A stretch of 64,000 bases of DNA from Sulfitobacter maritimus (GTDB taxonomy: Bacteria > Pseudomonadota > Alphaproteobacteria > Rhodobacterales > Rhodobacteraceae): the NCBI RefSeq assembly GCF_013346665.1, contig NZ_JABVBB010000037.1:25324-89323 (forward strand), read 5' to 3'. Within the stretch, counting starts at the first letter, position 1, and the number at the start of each line of letters is the position of its first letter. This document shows positions 47,205 to 56,378 of the stretch, piece after piece. The notes beneath the pieces were generated by a model. It worked only from the letters and a program-made list of their open reading frames with translations. It ran no database searches and had not been told where the DNA came from. Made by a program: the position numbers and the translations under genes.

Positions 47205-48113
47205 ATGCTCCCTCGGCTTACACATCGACAAATCGAAGCCTTCCGCGCTGTGATGGAGACCGGCAAGGTCACCTCTGCCGCCGCTGTGCTGGGCACCACG
47301 CAGCCATCGGTGAGCAAGCTGATCGCGGAATTGGAACGCGCCGCTGGCTTTCCCATGTTCGAGCGACAAGGCAGGCAGGTCGTGCCCACCTCCGAGGCCC
47401 GTTCGCTCTATGAAGAGGTTGAGCGGGCCTTTGTCGGGATGATGGAAATTTCCCGCGTTATTCAAGACATTCGAGATTTTCGGACTGGCAGCCTGCTGAT
47501 TGCGGGAATGCCCGCGCTGGCCCTGAAACTCTTGCCCGACGTGATTACCGAGTTCATCGCGGACCATCCCGGAATCTCCGTCTCTCTGCGCACAAGAAGT
47601 TCTCAAGCGGTGCTGCGTCATCTGAGTTCGCAGCAATTCGACCTTGGGTTTGCCGCCTTAGACAACGACCACCCCGCCGTGATGCGCCGCGCCTTGTTCA
47701 CCGCCCCAATGATGGCCGTGCTGCCCTTAGGCCATGAGTTGGCACAAAAACCGCTGCTCAAGCCGGAAGATTTTGATCAGCGCCCCTTTATCGCGCTGGG
47801 AGCGGAGATCGGAACCCGCTCGGAAACAGACGCATTTCTATCAACAGGCGGTGCCGGCCCTCGGATCGTTGCCGAGGCACAGCTATCCGCATCGATCTGC
47901 GAGATGGTCGCCGCCGGGGCGGGGCTTGCAATCGTTGAGCCCGTGACGGCGACGTATTTTGCGAATTTCGGTCGGGTTGTTGCGCGGCCTTTGTTGCCTG
48001 CGCAGCCTTTTCGATATGATCTGCTGCTGCCGACCACCCGCCAGCCATCGCGGGCAGCCGAGCAGTTTTTGAAGCTGGTCGAAGCGCGGTTTGAGATGCT
48101 TCTGGGCGATTGA
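47205..48113 (+). CDS. LysR-family regulator, OccR/NocR-like
   Basis: A 302-residue LysR protein: helix-turn-helix at 5-62 (HRQIEAFRAVMETGKVTSAA) and an effector domain from 90. The HTH-opening sequence LTHRQIEAFRAVMETGKVT and overall form recall the opine regulators OccR and NocR and the lysine/arginine regulator LysR group. It is divergent from the opine-oxidase-like operon, so it most likely senses the imported substrate and activates the operon. Confidence 0.9.
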   Translation: MLPRLTHRQIEAFRAVMETGKVTSAAAVLGTTQPSVSKLIAELERAAGFPMFERQGRQVVPTSEARSLYEEVERAFVGMMEISRVIQDIRDFRTGSLLIAGMPALALKLLPDVITEFIADHPGISVSLRTRSSQAVLRHLSSQQFDLGFAALDNDHPAVMRRALFTAPMMAVLPLGHELAQKPLLKPEDFDQRPFIALGAEIGTRSETDAFLSTGGAGPRIVAEAQLSASICEMVAAGAGLAIVEPVTATYFANFGRVVARPLLPAQPFRYDLLLPTTRQPSRAAEQFLKLVEARFEMLLGD

Positions 48114-48322
48114 ACCCATGCTGACGGGCGCTTGCCTGCATGTTATCCGGCTGAAAGAAAACCCAGCCTGGCAGATCCGGGCAAGTCGTCAGGATGCGAT
48201 TGCCGCGCTGGCGAAGGCAAATACGCTGTTCCTAATGTGATAAACTTACTAAACCCCCCGCAAAGTGGTCCGGCGTAACCCGCCCTGACCCTATGAAAGA
48301 CGACAGCAAAGCGGAGCCGTTC

Positions 48323-49372
48323 ATGCGACACACCTTGGATTGCACCAAATGGTGGAGCTTGCCGCCCGGCGCGGAGAACACGATCTGCGACGTTCCCGGA
48401 GTTCAGGTGGGCAATGCCGATCTGCGGGGGCCGGGGCTGTGTAGCGGTGTCACTGCGATCCTGCCACATGGCGGGGATATGTTCCGCCAGCCTGTGCCGG
48501 CGGGGCTCGCGGTTTTGAACGGGTTTGGCAAGAGCATCGGCTTGGTCCAACTGGCCGAGTTGGGAGAAATCGAAACCCCGATCCTATTGACCAATACCTT
48601 TGGCGTTGGCCCCTGCGGCACCGCGCTGATCCGGCGGGCGATTGCGGCAAACCCTGACATTGGGCGCAGCCTTTGCACGGTCAATCCTCTGGCGCTGGAA
48701 TGTAACGATGGCACCGTCAACGACATCCAAGCGCTGGCGGTGAGCGAAGACCACGCGCTGGCCGCGTTGGACGCCCGCGGAACACGTTTCGCGCAGGGCA
48801 CTGTCGGCGCGGGCAGCGGGATGAAGACTTTCGGCTATGCGGGCGGGTTGGGCTCATCCTCGCGCCGGGTCACGCTTGGGGGCGGCGCGGTGTTCACCTT
48901 AGGCGCGCTGGTTCTGTCGAACTTTGGCCAGCAATCCGCGCTGCGCGTGTTGGGTCGTCAGTTGCCGCCGCCGCAGGACGACGGCACGGAAAATCCAGAC
49001 CGTGGATCAATCATCATTATCTTGGCGACAGATGCTCCGATGGAGTCGCGGCAACTGACGCGGATGGCGCGACGAAGTTCCGCGGCGCTGGGCCGATTGG
49101 GCAGTCATATCGGTCATCAAAGCGGCGATATCGCGCTGGCCTTTTCGACTGCGCAGGTGAGGCACCGGGATGGGGACGACGTCCACATCACGCAAGGGCT
49201 GAACGAGCGCTGCATGGATGCGTTTTTCGTAGCCACGGTGGAGGCGGTAGAGGAGGCCGTTCTAAACGCGCTTTGGCATGCGGTGCCGCACAAAGGCTAC
49301 GACGGCACGACATTGCCATCCTTTCGCAAGCAAGCCACCGCAGCCTTCGGACTGTCGCGGGATGCTGGTTAG
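48323..49372 (+). CDS. P1-family peptidase, DmpA type (L-aminopeptidase/D-esterase)
   Basis: A 349-residue Ntn-hydrolase-like autoprocessing peptidase. The motifs GTVGAGSGM and AGGLGSSSR are typical; autocleavage is expected between G177 and S178, leaving Ser as N-terminal nucleophile. Family members hydrolyse D-amino acid amides, N-terminal amino acids or beta-peptides. The start at 48323 follows GGAG by six bases; the frame upstream to 48293 lacks one. It lies beside the opine-oxidase-like operon and the carbamoylase, so it may release amino acids from an amide. Confidence 0.88.
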   Translation: MRHTLDCTKWWSLPPGAENTICDVPGVQVGNADLRGPGLCSGVTAILPHGGDMFRQPVPAGLAVLNGFGKSIGLVQLAELGEIETPILLTNTFGVGPCGTALIRRAIAANPDIGRSLCTVNPLALECNDGTVNDIQALAVSEDHALAALDARGTRFAQGTVGAGSGMKTFGYAGGLGSSSRRVTLGGGAVFTLGALVLSNFGQQSALRVLGRQLPPPQDDGTENPDRGSIIIILATDAPMESRQLTRMARRSSAALGRLGSHIGHQSGDIALAFSTAQVRHRDGDDVHITQGLNERCMDAFFVATVEAVEEAVLNALWHAVPHKGYDGTTLPSFRKQATAAFGLSRDAG

Positions 49373-49507
49373 ATTGGACCATGCTACCCATCGAAAACGC
49401 GTGTGGGGGTATTCCAAAGTCAAATGCCAGCCATAGCCAAAGGCTATTTGCGCAGCGCGCAAAACCGGTATTCTCTCCCCGCAATACAACGCAACAGGAG
49501 AGATACC

Positions 49508-49708
49508 GTGCTGACGATCAACCTCGCTGTTGGGGCCAATACGCCGCCTTTGGGGATCGATCTTATGGCCGCCTGCCGGGTCGGGGAAATCCCGCTGAGC
49601 GCATCGTTCAAATATCTTGTGCCATTCTTGGGCGTGATGGTCGGGGTGCTGCTGCTCCTCGTGCTGTTCCCCGCTCTTATTACCGATCTTCCCGCGATCT
49701 TGTTTTGA
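49508..49708 (+). pseudogene. Remnant of a TRAP large permease (DctM) C-terminus
   Basis: Sixty-six residues that read LAVGANTPPLGIDLMAACRV and then a final hydrophobic segment ending in ITDLPAILF. This is the C-terminal end of a TRAP DctM-type large permease (TPP motif and last membrane helix), where some 430 residues are normally present. It is preceded by AGGAG and a GTG, so it is a small frame with a good start, but the bulk of the protein is missing. It most likely marks an internal deletion of a TRAP transporter that once preceded the carbamoylase gene 29 bases downstream. Confidence 0.8.
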
Positions 49709-49737
49709 TCCCGGGTCTTATAGAAAGAACTGCTGAC

Positions 49738-50982
49738 ATGCCGATAAGCCCCGATACCCGCATTGATCTTGACCGTTTCTGGTCCACCATCGAAGCCTCT
49801 GCCGAGATCGGCAAGGGGCGTCCCGGTGGCCTGTCGCGCCTGACGCTGAGCGATGCCGACCGCGAGATGCGCGACCTGTTTTGCGCATGGTGCAAAGAGG
49901 CGGAACTGGAGGTGGAGGTGGATACTGCGGGCAACATCTTTGGCCGCCGCGCGGGTCAGGACAACGACCTGCCGCCCATTCTCATCGGCAGCCACCTTGA
50001 CACGCAGATCAACGGCGGCCGCTTTGACGGGATTGCAGGCGTGCTGGCCGGGCTGGAGGTGATCCGCAGCCTGAATGACGCGGGTCATGTCACCAAACGT
50101 CCCATCGTGGTGGTGAACTGGACCAACGAAGAAGGCGCGCGTTTCTCGCCGCCGATGGTCGCCTCGGGCTGCTTTGTCGGGAAATACGATATCGACTGGG
50201 TACATGATCTGATTTCGGACGACGGCGCGCGGTTCGGCGATGAGCTCGACCGCATTGGCTACAAAGGAACACGTGCCTGCGAAGCCGGAGAGATCGACGC
50301 CTATTTCGAACTGCATATCGAGCAGGGGCCGATCTTGGACGCCGAGAAGCGGCAGGTTGGCATTGTCACCGGGGGCTATCCGGTGCGCGGGATGCGTGCG
50401 TCGTTCAAAGGGCAGACCGCGCACACAGGTCCGACCCCGATGGACCTGCGCAAGAATGCGCTCGCTGCCGGGGCGCGTTGGCTCACGGCGGTGGATGACA
50501 TCGGCTGGGATTTCGCGGTGCATGACGGCAAAGCGACAGCGGCGCGGTTGACCGCATGGCCCAACAAGCCGGGCATCCTGTCGGACACCGCCGAGGCGGT
50601 CTGCGACGTGCGCCACCCCGATCCGATCACCACCCGCGCCATGGCCGAGAAAATGCGCCGCAGCCTGTTTGAAGCCGCCGCACGCTGCGGATGCGAAGCG
50701 CAGGTTGAGGATGAATGGGAATGGGGCGGCGACATCTTTGATCGCGAACTGGTCGACAGCATCCGTGACGAGGCCATCCGCATGGATTACAACTGGCGCG
50801 ACATCCAAAGTCAGGCCGGTCACGACGCCTATTTTCTCGCGACCCATTGCCCGACCGCGATGATCTTTGCCCCCTGTGAAAACGGCATCACCCACAACAA
50901 CGAAGAAAACGCCACCCCGCAGGATTTTGTCGCCGGATTGAACATTCTGCTACATGCGGTGGTCAAACGGGCTGACCGCTAG
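49738..50982 (+). CDS. Second Zn-dependent N-carbamoyl amidohydrolase (hydantoinase/carbamoylase, M20 type)
   Basis: A 414-residue paralogue of the enzyme at 1350. Ligand positions are H86 in GSHLDTQ, D97, E131-E132 in WTNEEG, and H193 in ELHIEQG, all intact, so it should be active. No hydantoinase or dihydropyrimidinase lies nearby. It follows the TRAP remnant and precedes a divergent LysR and a TAXI-TRAP transporter on the other side, which may be the source of its substrate. The ribosome site is weak (AAAGAAC). Confidence 0.88.
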   Translation: MPISPDTRIDLDRFWSTIEASAEIGKGRPGGLSRLTLSDADREMRDLFCAWCKEAELEVEVDTAGNIFGRRAGQDNDLPPILIGSHLDTQINGGRFDGIAGVLAGLEVIRSLNDAGHVTKRPIVVVNWTNEEGARFSPPMVASGCFVGKYDIDWVHDLISDDGARFGDELDRIGYKGTRACEAGEIDAYFELHIEQGPILDAEKRQVGIVTGGYPVRGMRASFKGQTAHTGPTPMDLRKNALAAGARWLTAVDDIGWDFAVHDGKATAARLTAWPNKPGILSDTAEAVCDVRHPDPITTRAMAEKMRRSLFEAAARCGCEAQVEDEWEWGGDIFDRELVDSIRDEAIRMDYNWRDIQSQAGHDAYFLATHCPTAMIFAPCENGITHNNEENATPQDFVAGLNILLHAVVKRADR

Positions 50983-51034
50983 ACCCGCGATGAATGGCTC
51001 TGCGCTGGTTGCAATAGGGGCGACTGGCGCAGGC

Positions 51035-51967
51035 TCAGGTCATTTCGGGATAGAGCGTTAAAAGCTCCTGCGCGATCTCGACGAATTTTCGCTCTGACGG
51101 TGCGAGCTTTTCGATCGGTGCGTGGACCAGATAGACATCCGCGCCAATCGGCTCATCGGTGATTTGTAGCGGCCAAAGATCGCCCCGGCGGATGTCGTCT
51201 TGGGCGGTCTTCAGCGGCAGGATACCGATGCCGAGCCCTGCGACGATCATCCGGCGCACCTCTTCAATATTGGTGCTAAGCCCGTTGATCCGATCACCCA
51301 ACCGCGTGCCTTCCCGCAGCACCGACATCGGCTCAAGCCCCATGCCTTCGGTGGCACAGGCAAAGCTGATAAAGGGCTCGCGCTGAAGATCGCGCAGCGC
51401 GACGGTTTCCTGGCCGAACAGCGGGTGCTCGGCCCCGCAGAACACACGAAACTCCTCGCGGAACAGGCGGATCGATGGCAGGTTTACCAAGGGTTTGGCC
51501 AGCAGGCAAAAGCCGATGGTGCTGCGCCCTTGTTGGATCGCCCGCACAATCGCCTGACTGTTTTGCACCTCGCTTTGAAAGGCCACCGAGGGGTAGCGCT
51601 GGTGGTAAAGCCGCAGCAATTCGTCCAACATGGGCGAGACGAGGTTGCTGATAATCTGATAGCGCACCTGACCGCGCTCTTCTTCCTTTGCGTCGCGGAT
51701 CAGCAGGTTGATGCGCTCCGCACTGTGGAAAATCTCACGACATTCCTGAAAAATTCGGTCGCCACGTGGGGTCAGTTCAAAATGGCGGCTGTCGCGGTAG
51801 ACGAGCTGACAGTCCAACTGCGTCTCAAGCCGGCGCAGGGCATTGCTGACCGAAGGTTGGCTTAGCCCCAGACGTTTGGCGGCTTTGGTGATGCCCTGTT
51901 CCTTGGCGATCATGTAAAACATGCGCAAAAGGTTCCAGTTCAGATCGGAGCGCGTCTGCGTGATCAC
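51035..51967 (-). CDS. LysR-family regulator
   Basis: A 310-residue LysR protein with helix-turn-helix at 11-68 (LLRMFYMIAKEQGITKAAKR) and an effector domain. The start at 51967 lies 293 bases from the TAXI-TRAP binding-protein gene, with which it is divergent. It converges on the second carbamoylase gene. It most likely controls the TRAP genes; the ligand is unknown. Confidence 0.9.
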   Translation of the reverse strand: MITQTRSDLNWNLLRMFYMIAKEQGITKAAKRLGLSQPSVSNALRRLETQLDCQLVYRDSRHFELTPRGDRIFQECREIFHSAERINLLIRDAKEEERGQVRYQIISNLVSPMLDELLRLYHQRYPSVAFQSEVQNSQAIVRAIQQGRSTIGFCLLAKPLVNLPSIRLFREEFRVFCGAEHPLFGQETVALRDLQREPFISFACATEGMGLEPMSVLREGTRLGDRINGLSTNIEEVRRMIVAGLGIGILPLKTAQDDIRRGDLWPLQITDEPIGADVYLVHAPIEKLAPSERKFVEIAQELLTLYPEMT

Positions 51968-52260
51968 CCTGTATTATCCCCCGTTTCGCCGTCGTGTTGG
52001 CCCTGTCCCAAGCAGCGTGAGCCGCCGCCTTGCCCGCGGTTAGTATTGCCAGCCTTGCGCGCCTTAGACCAGAGCTTGCCTAAAGATGCCCGCCGGCGCG
52101 CGCCTCGTCATTGCGTCTTCTCATTCCCACGGCCAACCAGCCAGCGCCATGTTTTTCCTTGTCATCAGACGTTGCAGTGGCGCTAAATGAATGTGTAAGT
52201 CCGAAAGGTCTGATGCAGAGGCCGGTCCTATGCGTCGTCGATTAATCAAGGGAGATACCT
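51968..52260. promoter_or_regulatory. Divergent promoter region LysR/TAXI-TRAP
   Basis: A 293-base region without a gene. CATCAGAC (52163-52170) and GTCTGATG (52208-52215) form perfect 8-base inverted arms 37 bases apart; these could be operator halves or a hairpin. The SD AAGGGAG precedes the binding-protein start. Confidence 0.4.
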
Positions 52261-53241
52261 ATGAAACTCACTGCAATCCTCGCCGCCAGCACGATGCTCG
52301 CTGGCGCCGCCTTTGCGCAGGACGTTGATAAGTCCGACTGGCCCAGCAGCTTTACCGTTGGCACGGCGAGCCAGGGCGGCACCTATTTTGCTTACGGTTC
52401 CGGCTGGGCGAACCTTGTGGCCAAAGAGCTGGGTCTCACTGGCGGCGGCGAAGTCACCGGCGGCCCGATGCAGAACATGGCGCTGGTCCACACCGGCGAG
52501 GCGGCTTTCGGCATGACCACGATGGGCCCCGCAGCGGAATCGCTGGCAGGGACGAACCCGATCGCACCGGGGCTGGAGATGACCAACGCCTGCGCCATGT
52601 TCCCGATGTATCAGACGCCTTTCTCGGTGACTGCGCTGGCCTCTTCGGGCATCGAAAGTGTCTCCGACATTCCGGCGGGCGCCAAGATCGGCTTTGGCCC
52701 GGCGGGCTCCACCTCCGACACCTACTTTCCGCGCATGATGGACACGCTTGGCGTGGACTATGAGCGCCGCAACGGTGGTTGGACCGATCTGGGTGGTCAG
52801 TTGCAAGACGGTCTGCTGGACGTGATCGCCTTTGCCGCCGGCGTGCCGGTGCCAGCGGTCAGCCAACTCGAAGTGCAGACCGATGTGAACATCATCGAGT
52901 TCACCGACGAAGAGCAGGCCAAGCTGCTCGAAGAATTCCCGGTCTCCGAATTCACCATCGACGCCAGCACCTATACCACGCTGGAAGAGGGCGCACGCTC
53001 GGTTTCCATGTGGAACTTCGCGATTGCCAACTGCGACCTGCCGGAATCCTTTGTGAAGGAAGTCGTCAACGTCGTGATGTCCGACAATGAGCGTATGGTC
53101 GGTATTCACAAGGCGGCGGCCACCACATTGCCTGAGAACTGGAACAAGAACACTGTTCTGAAATGGCATCCCGGTGCGGCCGCTTGGTTCAAAGAAAACG
53201 CAGATGCTGACATCGCGGATGATATGATCCACGGCAACTAA
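52261..53241 (+). CDS. TAXI-family TRAP solute-binding protein
   Basis: A 326-residue periplasmic protein. Signal peptide covers residues 1-19 (cleavage after FAQ). The mature start FTVGTASQGGTYFAYGSGWA is the TAXI signature. It would bind a carboxylate-containing solute, with transport by the fused permease that follows. A strong hairpin lies between it and the permease gene, which often lets the binding protein be made in excess. Confidence 0.92.
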   Translation: MKLTAILAASTMLAGAAFAQDVDKSDWPSSFTVGTASQGGTYFAYGSGWANLVAKELGLTGGGEVTGGPMQNMALVHTGEAAFGMTTMGPAAESLAGTNPIAPGLEMTNACAMFPMYQTPFSVTALASSGIESVSDIPAGAKIGFGPAGSTSDTYFPRMMDTLGVDYERRNGGWTDLGGQLQDGLLDVIAFAAGVPVPAVSQLEVQTDVNIIEFTDEEQAKLLEEFPVSEFTIDASTYTTLEEGARSVSMWNFAIANCDLPESFVKEVVNVVMSDNERMVGIHKAAATTLPENWNKNTVLKWHPGAAAWFKENADADIADDMIHGN

Positions 53242-53259
53242 GCCATCTTGCGCAAATTG

Positions 53260-53288
53260 CATGTCGCCCCTAAAGGGGCGGCATGTTT
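53260..53288 (+). promoter_or_regulatory. Strong hairpin between TRAP binding protein and permease genes
   Basis: CATGTCGCCCC (53260-53270) pairs with GGGGCGGCATG (53275-53285) around TAAA, one G-U pair; TTT follows. It may be a leaky terminator or a stabiliser of the upstream message, 36 bases before the permease start. Confidence 0.6.
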
Positions 53289-53324
53289 CGCGGCCCCGCG
53301 CGACAATCGGGAAAAGGAGCTTTC

Positions 53325-55565
53325 ATGACAGACCAGCACAGCGTTGACGCGCAAGGCCCGATCGTAGCCGAAGGGGTGGATGACGAACCTGTCGAAAGCA
53401 ACCGCCGCTTGTTCACCGGGCGCAGCTATATGGTCATGGCGGCCATTTCCGCGATCTATGCCTTTTTCCACGTGGCCGCGCTGAACGGCATGTCGATCTA
53501 CGAATGGACCGGGCTGCGCATCCCGCTGCTGCCGACCTTTCCGATGGAGACATGGAACTTCCGCATTGTGCATATCGCCGGGGCGCTGATCCTTGGCTTC
53601 ACGCTCTATTCCGCCCGCCGTTTCCCTGAAGAGGGCAGTACGTCGGGCTGGCATCCGCTGGACATCTTATCGCTGGCCGCGCTTTTGCCTGCGCTCTATT
53701 CGCTCTGGACCGCGTGGGGCATCGCCAGCCAGATCGCGGGGGGCGCGCAGTGGAACGGGATGAGCCCTGAGTTCAAAAACCTTGAGATTTACCACTACGG
53801 TCTGCCCCTGCTTGCTGCCACCGCCATTGGCATCGTCGTCGGCTGGCTGCGCACCCGCGAACGCGGACAGGTGACGCCCGCTGATATCTTGCTGTCGCTC
53901 TGCGGTATCTCTGTCGCGGTCTATCTGATCACCATCTACGGCACCTTGATGCGCAACTCGACCGGCACGCCTTTCGCGCCCATTGGCATCTCATTGGCCG
54001 CTGTTGCTGGCGTCGCGCTGATTATGGAGTTGACGCGCCGCGTGGCGGGGCTGGCGCTCATTGTCATCGCGGGCATCTTCCTGATCTATGTCTTTACCGG
54101 AGACATGCTGCCGGGCTTTCTGAACGCGCCGAACATCCAGTGGACTCGCTTCTTTAGCCAAGTTTACACCGACGCAGGCATCCTCGGGCCGACCACGGCG
54201 GTGTCTTCGACCTATATCATCCTCTTCATCGTCTTTGCGGCCTTCCTTCAGGCGTCGAAAGTGGGCGATTATTTCGTAAACTTCGCCTTTGCCGCTGCGG
54301 GCCGCTCGCGCGGTGGGCCTGCCAAAGTGGCGATCTTTGCCTCCGGCCTTATGGGCATGATCAACGGCACCTCGGCGGGCAATGTGGTGGCGACAGGCTC
54401 GCTGACCATTCCGCTGATGAAAAAGGTCGGCTACCCGGCCCGCACCGCCGGTGCGGTTGAGGCTGCGGCCTCGACCGGTGGGCAGATCATGCCGCCGATC
54501 ATGGGGGCAGGGGCCTTCATCATGGCCGAGATTACCGGCATCCCCTACACCGATATCGCCATTGCTGCGATCATTCCGGCGGTGCTCTACTTCGTGTCGA
54601 TCTACTTCATGGTCGATTTCGAGGCCGCCAAGCTCGGTATGCGCGGTATGCGCTCGGACGAGTTGCCCAAGCTGCGCGAGATGATGCGCCGGGTGTTTCT
54701 GTTCATCCCGATCATCATCCTGATCTATGCGCTGTTTATGGGCTATTCGGTGATCCGTGCAGGCACGCTGGCGACGGCTGCGGCGGCCGTGGTGTCCTGG
54801 CTCACGCCTTACCGTATGGGGCTGCGCAGCATCGTCAAAGCGTTTGAACTGGCGGGCATCATGTCGATCCAGATCATCGCGGTCTGTGCCTGTGCGGGCA
54901 TCATCGTGGGTGTCATCAGCCTGACGGGTGTCGGCGCGCGTTTCTCCTCGGTATTGCTGGGGCTGGCGGAGGCGAGCCAATTCCTCGCGCTGTTCTTTGC
55001 CATGTGCATCGCGATCCTGTTGGGGATGGGCATGCCCACCACAGCGGCCTATGCGGTGGCGGCTTCGGTCGTGGCGCCGGGCTTGGTGCAATTGGGCATC
55101 CCGCTGCTGACGGCGCATTTCTTTGTGTTCTACTTCGCCGTCGTCTCGGCCATCACGCCACCCGTGGCGCTGGCCAGTTACGCGGCCGCGGGGATATCAG
55201 GGGCCAACCCGATGGAGACGTCTGTGGCGTCCTTCAAAATCGGCATCTCGGCCTTCATCGTGCCCTTCATGTTCTTCTACAATGGCGCAATCCTGATGGA
55301 TGGCACGTGGTTTGAGGTGATCCGCGCAGGGGTCACCGCGATCTTTGGCGTCTATCTGCTGTCTTCGGGCATGCAGGGCTGGTTCGCGGGCAGTGGGGCC
55401 GCATGGTTCATCCGTTTGGGGCTGATCATCGGCGCGCTTTGCATGATTGCGGGCGGGTTGATGACCGACCTCATCGGCATTGCTGTCGCAGCAGCGCTCT
55501 ATGCTATCCAGTGGAAGTTCCGCCCCGCGCCGGACGCGCAAATCGCAGTGCGCGGCAGCGATTGA
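53325..55565 (+). CDS. TRAP fused permease (4TM/12TM DctQM-type)
   Basis: A 746-residue membrane protein that combines the small (DctQ-like) and large (DctM-like) parts, as is typical for TAXI-TRAP systems. About sixteen or more membrane segments are visible. The DctM region contains GPTTAVSSTYIILFIVFAAFL, ASTGGQIMPPIMGAGAFIMA and LLGMGMPTTAAYAVAA. The first ~35 residues are polar. Start at 53325 behind AAGGAG. It uses a sodium gradient with the TAXI binding protein. Confidence 0.92.
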   Translation: MTDQHSVDAQGPIVAEGVDDEPVESNRRLFTGRSYMVMAAISAIYAFFHVAALNGMSIYEWTGLRIPLLPTFPMETWNFRIVHIAGALILGFTLYSARRFPEEGSTSGWHPLDILSLAALLPALYSLWTAWGIASQIAGGAQWNGMSPEFKNLEIYHYGLPLLAATAIGIVVGWLRTRERGQVTPADILLSLCGISVAVYLITIYGTLMRNSTGTPFAPIGISLAAVAGVALIMELTRRVAGLALIVIAGIFLIYVFTGDMLPGFLNAPNIQWTRFFSQVYTDAGILGPTTAVSSTYIILFIVFAAFLQASKVGDYFVNFAFAAAGRSRGGPAKVAIFASGLMGMINGTSAGNVVATGSLTIPLMKKVGYPARTAGAVEAAASTGGQIMPPIMGAGAFIMAEITGIPYTDIAIAAIIPAVLYFVSIYFMVDFEAAKLGMRGMRSDELPKLREMMRRVFLFIPIIILIYALFMGYSVIRAGTLATAAAAVVSWLTPYRMGLRSIVKAFELAGIMSIQIIAVCACAGIIVGVISLTGVGARFSSVLLGLAEASQFLALFFAMCIAILLGMGMPTTAAYAVAASVVAPGLVQLGIPLLTAHFFVFYFAVVSAITPPVALASYAAAGISGANPMETSVASFKIGISAFIVPFMFFYNGAILMDGTWFEVIRAGVTAIFGVYLLSSGMQGWFAGSGAAWFIRLGLIIGALCMIAGGLMTDLIGIAVAAALYAIQWKFRPAPDAQIAVRGSD

Positions 55566-55640
55566 TCGCGTAACTTCGGGGTTGCTCATTGAAGGACGCG
55601 GCGCTTCACGCTAGGGCCGCGTCAACATAGGAGAACCCCG

Positions 55641-56348
55641 ATGGAACTGCGCGACAAACGAATTCTGGTGACCGGTGGCAGCGATGGCATCGGCAAACAC
55701 ATCTGCCTCAAACTCGCCGCCACCGGCGCGCGGCTGGCCATTCTGGGCCGCAACGCCGAACGGTTGGAAGCTGTGGCGGAGGCTTGCAAAGAGGCCGGTG
55801 CGCCCGAGGCGTTGCCGCTGACCTGTGACTTGCAAGACCCTGCCGCGATTGCCGAGGTGGCGTCACAGGTGCTTGAGAGCTTCGGCGGGCTCGATATCCT
55901 CATCAACAACGCGGGCATCTGGCACAAGGCCGGCCCGCTCGACACCATCGCGCCTGAGATGCTGCAGGCCACGGTGCAGACCAACCTCACCGGGTTGATG
56001 CAAATGACACAGGCGGTCTTGCCCGCCCTGCGTGAGAATGACGAGGCGATTGTCCTCAATGTCGTGTCCAAATCCGGCGTCGTGGCGCAGGCGGGGCAGT
56101 CTGTCTATACGGCCACGAAATACGGCGTACGCGGCTTTACCGAGGTGCTGAAAGCGGATGAGGCCGAGACCGGCGTGCGGGTGGGCGGGCTCTACCAGTC
56201 CGGCACCAATACCGAGATGTTCGCTAAGGCGGGGGAGGACGTGCCGAACCATATTTTTACTGAGCCGGACGATCTGGCAGATGTGGTGGTCTTTGTCTTG
56301 TCGCGGCCCCCGAAACTGTGGATTCACGACATCCGTATTGAGCTGTAA
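55641..56348 (+). CDS. Short-chain dehydrogenase/reductase
   Basis: A 235-residue SDR. The Rossmann motif TGGSDGIG is at residues 11-18, NNAG in DILINNAGIW, and the YxxxK catalytic pair in VYTATKYG, with a Ser in VSKSG upstream. The C-terminal segment is short. Cofactor and substrate cannot be read. It lies 75 bases after the TRAP permease on the same strand, so it may act on the imported solute. Confidence 0.88.
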   Translation: MELRDKRILVTGGSDGIGKHICLKLAATGARLAILGRNAERLEAVAEACKEAGAPEALPLTCDLQDPAAIAEVASQVLESFGGLDILINNAGIWHKAGPLDTIAPEMLQATVQTNLTGLMQMTQAVLPALRENDEAIVLNVVSKSGVVAQAGQSVYTATKYGVRGFTEVLKADEAETGVRVGGLYQSGTNTEMFAKAGEDVPNHIFTEPDDLADVVVFVLSRPPKLWIHDIRIEL

Positions 56349-56378
56349 CCACGACTGGCCGCGCTGAGGGCAGCGCGG

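Noticed and set aside
53991..55118. A 375-codon minus-strand frame rich in Arg, His and Asp
   Set aside because: Antisense to the TRAP permease; typical shadow of a membrane protein.
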